Positions 61,276 through 64,000 of a stretch of 64,000 nt of DNA are shown here, in pieces. Location of the stretch: positions 1,612,001 through 1,676,000 of the forward strand of contig OY969703.1 in NCBI GenBank assembly GCA_963702075.1, in the 5' to 3' direction. A program made the position numbers and the translations under genes. The DNA is from VAYN01 sp963702075 (lineage in GTDB: Bacteria; Actinomycetota; Thermoleophilia; Solirubrobacterales; 70-9). Below the pieces are notes generated by a model. That model ran no database searches, was not told the origin of the DNA, and was given only the letters and a program-made list of their open reading frames with translations. Positions within the stretch are counted from its first letter, which is position 1. Each line of letters starts with the position of its first letter.

Positions 61276-61689
61276 CTACGAATCTCCTTTGATCGGCCCT
61301 CGCGGGTCGGTCTCGCCCTCCGGAAGCTTGCCGTCGCGGCCTACGTAGCCGTCCTTGCCTCCGACGCAGATGTAGATCGCGTCTTCTGAGTCGCTGAGGT
61401 TTTTGAGACCGCGGACGACTTGGGCGTCGACCCAGGCAACGCCGCCTGGGCCCAGCTCGTGCTTCTCGCCGTCGAGGTTGATCTCCAGGCGGCCCTGGTG
61501 GACGAAGTAGAGCTCCTCCTGGACCTCGTGCAGGTGGCGGCCTGACTCGTAGCCGGGCGGCATCACGATCGCGTTGACGCCGAAAGCGGTGACGCCCAGC
61601 TCCTTGCGGACCTTGCGGAAGCCCCAGCCCTCGCCGATCTCGTCGAGGCTGGAGACCGCCCAGCCCTCGCCTTTGGCGACGCCGCTCAT
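61276..61689 (-). CDS. Cupin-domain protein
   Basis: 137 aa, small single-domain cupin. Residues ~45-95 hold 'GYESGRHLHEVQEELYFVHQGRLEINLDG', the conserved cupin motif with metal-binding His and Glu residues, followed by 'LGPGGVAWVDAQVVRGLKN' (second motif region). Possibly a metal-dependent isomerase, dioxygenase or sugar-binding protein; nothing specifies which. ATG 61689 overlaps the DUF4389 gene's stop by 4 bp, so it is the second gene of a two-gene unit. Its stop lies 10 nt from repeat copy 2. Confidence 0.87.
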   Translation of the reverse strand: MSGVAKGEGWAVSSLDEIGEGWGFRKVRKELGVTAFGVNAIVMPPGYESGRHLHEVQEELYFVHQGRLEINLDGEKHELGPGGVAWVDAQVVRGLKNLSDSEDAIYICVGGKDGYVGRDGKLPEGETDPRGPIKGDS

Positions 61690-62312
61690 GGCGCCACCGG
61701 TACCGGGGCCGAAGCTCCGGGGTCGGCGTCGGTCGGTCCGCCGGCCTTCTCGGCCCCGATTGGCGGATAGTCGTCGGTGAGCAGGGCGATGTAGCCGTAG
61801 AGGCGAGCGTAGAAGCCGTTGACGAAGGTGAGCGCGGTGTTGATCCCCTCCGGCTGGTAGCCGCGGAAGACGATCGTCAGCCAGGCGGTCACCGCGATCC
61901 AGAGGTGCATGTAGTTGACGGCGTAGGAGACGAGCAGCATCGGCAGCGCCAAGATCAGCCGGAAGAGGGCCTTGAGACGGATCTGGCGCTCTTCGCGCGG
62001 GGCGATGTCGACCCTGATCGGATAGTTCGGGTCCTCGGCGAGGCCGAAGGGGGGCCATTCGTCGGTCTGCAGGTAGAGCCAGGCGGCGACGCGCACGCCG
62101 AAGCGGACGACCCCGGAGTTGAACTCGTAGAGCCAGTCGGGATAGCGCCCGAGGACGATGATCGAGATCCAGGCGAAGAAGTGGGTGAAGACGAACAGCA
62201 GCCCCCAGAAGACGGCGACGATCAACCACGGGATCGCCAGAATCGGCCGGAAGAAGGTGGTCCATCGGTTCGGAGCGGGATTGAAGTCCGCTTCGTAGGT
62301 GACTGGGTACAT
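61686..62312 (-). CDS. DUF4389 membrane protein
   Basis: 208 aa, about four membrane spans grouped in two pairs ('FFRPILAIPWLIVAVFWGLL', 'FTHFFAWISIIVLG', 'LFRLILALPMLLVSYAVNY', 'LWIAVTAWLTIVF'). Family features: 'PVTYEADFNPAPNRWTTFFR' at the start and the 'PNYPIRVDIAPREERQ' loop in the middle, both typical of DUF4389. The C-terminal ~25 residues are a Pro/Ala tail. ATG 62312, with GGGGAG 3-8 nt upstream, one of the better ribosome sites here. Transcribed with the cupin gene, divergent from serC. Confidence 0.88.
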   Translation of the reverse strand: MYPVTYEADFNPAPNRWTTFFRPILAIPWLIVAVFWGLLFVFTHFFAWISIIVLGRYPDWLYEFNSGVVRFGVRVAAWLYLQTDEWPPFGLAEDPNYPIRVDIAPREERQIRLKALFRLILALPMLLVSYAVNYMHLWIAVTAWLTIVFRGYQPEGINTALTFVNGFYARLYGYIALLTDDYPPIGAEKAGGPTDADPGASAPVPVAP

Positions 62313-62412
62313 CGCTCTCCCCTCTCGGTAGACGTACGTCAAACCGCACTGCTGAGCCTAACCCGCGCCCCGGCGTCGCCCAAGAGCTTTGGTCAATAAC
62401 CTGTCTCGCTCG

Positions 62413-63555
62413 ATGGCGCCCGAGACGACTTTGCAGATTCCGACCGAGATCAAGCCCGCCGACGGTCGCTTCGGCTGCGGGCCCTCGAAGGTGCGCCCGG
62501 AGGCGCTGGAGCGCCTCGCCGAGCGCTCCGATCTGATGGGCACGTCCCACCGTCAGGCGCCGGTCCGGGACCTGGTCCGGGAGGTGCGGACCGGTCTCGG
62601 CGAGCTGTTCTCGCTGCCAGACGGCTACGAGATAGCCCTCGGCAACGGCGGCACGACCGCATTCTGGGAGGCGGCGACGGCCTGGCTCGTTCGCGAGCGG
62701 GCGCTGCATCTCACCTATGGCGAGTTCTCGAGCAAGTTCGCCAAGTCGACCGCGGCGGCGCCGTTCCTGCAGGACCCGATCGTCGTCGAGGCCGAGCCGG
62801 GCGACGCGCCCGAACCGACCGCCGACTCCGCCGCCGACGTGATCGCCTGGGCCCACAACGAGACCTCGACCGGGGTGATGGTCCCGGTGCAGCGCCCCGA
62901 GGGCGCAGCCGAGGCTCTCGTCCTCGTCGACGCCACCTCCGGCGCCGGCGGCCTGCCGGTCGATCTCACCCAGTGCGACGCCTACTACTTCGCCCCGCAA
63001 AAGGGATTCGCCTCCGACGGCGGCCTCTGGCTCGCCGCTCTCAGCCCGGCCGCAATCGCCCGCATCGAGGAGCTCGACGGCGCCGGGGACCGCTGGCAGC
63101 CCGCCTTCCTCTCGCTGCAGACCGCGCTCGACAACTCGCGCAAGGAGCAGACCTACAACACCCCGGCCCTGGCGACGCTCTTGCTGCTGAACGACCAGGT
63201 CGGGTGGATGCTCGAGCTGGGCGGCCTCGCCGGCTGCGTCGAGCGCACCTCGGATTCTTCCGGCCGCCTCTACGGCTGGGCCGATCGCAGCGATTACGCG
63301 AGCCCCTTCGTCGCCGACCCGGCCAAGCGCTCGCTGGTCGTCGGCACGATCGACTTCGACGACTCGGTCGACGCCGCCGCCCTGGCGAAGGCGTTGCGGG
63401 CCAACGGGATCGTCGACGTCGAGCCCTACCGCAAGCTCGGCCGCAACCAGCTGCGGATCGGGATGTTCCCGGCGATCGACCCGGCCGACGTCGAGGCGCT
63501 GACCGCCTGCATCGACTGGGTCGTCGAGAACGTGGACGGAGTGCGGAGCCGATGA
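62413..63555 (+). CDS. serC: Phosphoserine aminotransferase
   Basis: 380 aa, class V PLP aminotransferase that makes phosphoserine from 3-phosphohydroxypyruvate with glutamate. 'GRFGCGPSKVRPEALERL' is the family start; 'LGNGGTTAFWEAATAWL' binds PLP phosphate; the Schiff-base Lys lies in 'FAPQKGFASDGGLW' (near residue 200); 'RKEQTYNTPAL' near 243 contacts substrate. It looks like the actinobacterial form, about 20 residues longer than E. coli SerC. Start ATG 62413 rather than TTG 62389. Its stop overlaps serA's start (ATGA). Confidence 0.93.
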   Translation: MAPETTLQIPTEIKPADGRFGCGPSKVRPEALERLAERSDLMGTSHRQAPVRDLVREVRTGLGELFSLPDGYEIALGNGGTTAFWEAATAWLVRERALHLTYGEFSSKFAKSTAAAPFLQDPIVVEAEPGDAPEPTADSAADVIAWAHNETSTGVMVPVQRPEGAAEALVLVDATSGAGGLPVDLTQCDAYYFAPQKGFASDGGLWLAALSPAAIARIEELDGAGDRWQPAFLSLQTALDNSRKEQTYNTPALATLLLLNDQVGWMLELGGLAGCVERTSDSSGRLYGWADRSDYASPFVADPAKRSLVVGTIDFDDSVDAAALAKALRANGIVDVEPYRKLGRNQLRIGMFPAIDPADVEALTACIDWVVENVDGVRSR

Positions 63556-64000
63556 AGGTCCTGGTCAAGGAGAAGATCGCCGACACCGGCGTCGACCTGC
63601 TGCGCTCGCAGTTCGAGGTCGACCTTGGGCTGGAGATGTCCGATGAGGAGCTGCGCGAGCGGATCGGCGACTACGACGCGATCCTGATCCGCTCGGCGAC
63701 GAAGATGACCCCGGAGCTGATCGAGCTCGCCGACAATCTCAAGGTGATCGGCCGCGCCGGCACCGGCGTCGACAACGTCGATATCCCGGCCGCGACCCGC
63801 CGCGGGATCATCGTCGCCAACGCGCCCGAATCGAACTCGGTCGCCGCCGCTGAGCACACGCTGGCGCTGGCGCTCGCCCTCTTCCGCAATGTCCCGCAGG
63901 CCCACGAATCGCTGGTCGCGGGCCGCTGGGACCGGGCCAAGTTCAAGGGCTCCGAGCTTTACGGCAAGACGCTCGGGGTGATCGGCTTCGGCCGCATCGG
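63552..64000 (+). CDS. serA: D-3-phosphoglycerate dehydrogenase, 5' part (runs off the window)
   Basis: First 149 residues are seen. 'MKVLVKEKIADTGVDLLRSQFEVD' starts the substrate-binding domain, with 'DYDAILIRSATKMTPELIE' and 'VIGRAGTGVDNVDIPAATRRGIIV' (typical SerA), and the NAD-binding domain begins with 'TLGVIGFGRIG' at the window end. First step of serine synthesis from glycolysis. The C-terminal regulatory domains, if any, lie outside. Coupled to serC by an ATGA overlap, giving a serC-serA operon. Confidence 0.93.
   Translation, partial: MKVLVKEKIADTGVDLLRSQFEVDLGLEMSDEELRERIGDYDAILIRSATKMTPELIELADNLKVIGRAGTGVDNVDIPAATRRGIIVANAPESNSVAAAEHTLALALALFRNVPQAHESLVAGRWDRAKFKGSELYGKTLGVIGFGRI

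Noticed and set aside
61118..61389. Short open frames in repeat copy 2 (and similar ones in copy 1) whose peptides contain 'PPEECSAICN' or 'IAEHSSGGAP'
   Set aside because: The peptides are alike only because the underlying DNA is a structured repeat; frames differ, ends are ragged and stems, not codons, are conserved.

Overview
The window is high-GC, densely packed bacterial chromosome with no rRNA, tRNA, CRISPR array, prophage or insertion sequence that I can see. Gene order (a TrmH-type methyltransferase-pheS-pheT-argCJBD, gatCAB, ilvBN, ilvC, serCA), menaquinone genes, an Rpf/lysozyme-like secreted protein, a GTG/TTG start habit and many start codons placed six bases after a -10-like hexamer all point to an actinobacterium. 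Class Thermoleophilia (Solirubrobacterales and relatives) is my best guess, inferred from protein flavour rather than from any marker gene.

Layout. 0-11 kb: a terminator, then phenylalanyl-tRNA synthetase and a nearly unbroken arginine operon (argC, argJ, argB, argD, two small unknowns, argG). 11-18 kb: a coiled-coil lysozyme-like exported protein, a heptad-repeat membrane protein, DNA polymerase III alpha (dnaE), a cysteine-rich unknown and an acyl-CoA dehydrogenase. 18-27 kb: repeat copy 1, nfo and gltX with overlapping divergent starts, regulators (HDOD-LuxR fusion, NarL-type response regulator, Rrf2), then an accessory-looking block of a ROK-family protein and two unknown membrane proteins. 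26-32 kb: cysK-cysE, a lipoprotein, a PcrA/UvrD helicase, folD. 32-38 kb: a GMC oxidoreductase, a membrane protein and gatCAB. 38-48 kb: type II NADH dehydrogenase, a DUF1800-DUF1501-cupredoxin operon, a hydrolase, a GT2 and two ArnT/GT39-like glycosyltransferases. 48-64 kb: sqdB (sulfolipid head-group synthesis), ilvBN, a complete chorismate-to-demethylmenaquinone set (menF, menD, menC, menA, menB, menE), ilvC, repeat copy 2, a cupin, a DUF4389 protein, serC and the start of serA.

The most interesting material is not protein coding. (1) A structured repeat of about 350-370 bp occurs twice in opposite orientation, at 17992-18341 and 60899-61265. Both copies sit in convergent intergenic gaps, carry long blocks of identity, and show compensatory base changes in at least two stems, as expected for a conserved RNA or DNA fold. 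(2) Short palindromes with 11-20 bp arms and a loop usually close to 13 nt are scattered through the window (5363, 34687, 37918, 46547, 47520, 56703; a less similar one at 56206). Two of them lie in frame inside genes (a GT39 glycosyltransferase and menC) and encode what look like extra peptide segments, recalling the palindromic elements of Rickettsia. Others sit directly before start codons.

Functionally the window joins amino-acid synthesis (Arg, Cys, Ser, Ile/Val), translation (PheRS, GluRS, GatCAB), replication and repair (DnaE, PcrA, Nfo) and respiratory-chain capacity (menaquinone plus NDH-2). Two genes, the GMC oxidoreductase and the alpha/beta hydrolase, appear to lack a normal start codon at the place where family homology begins.
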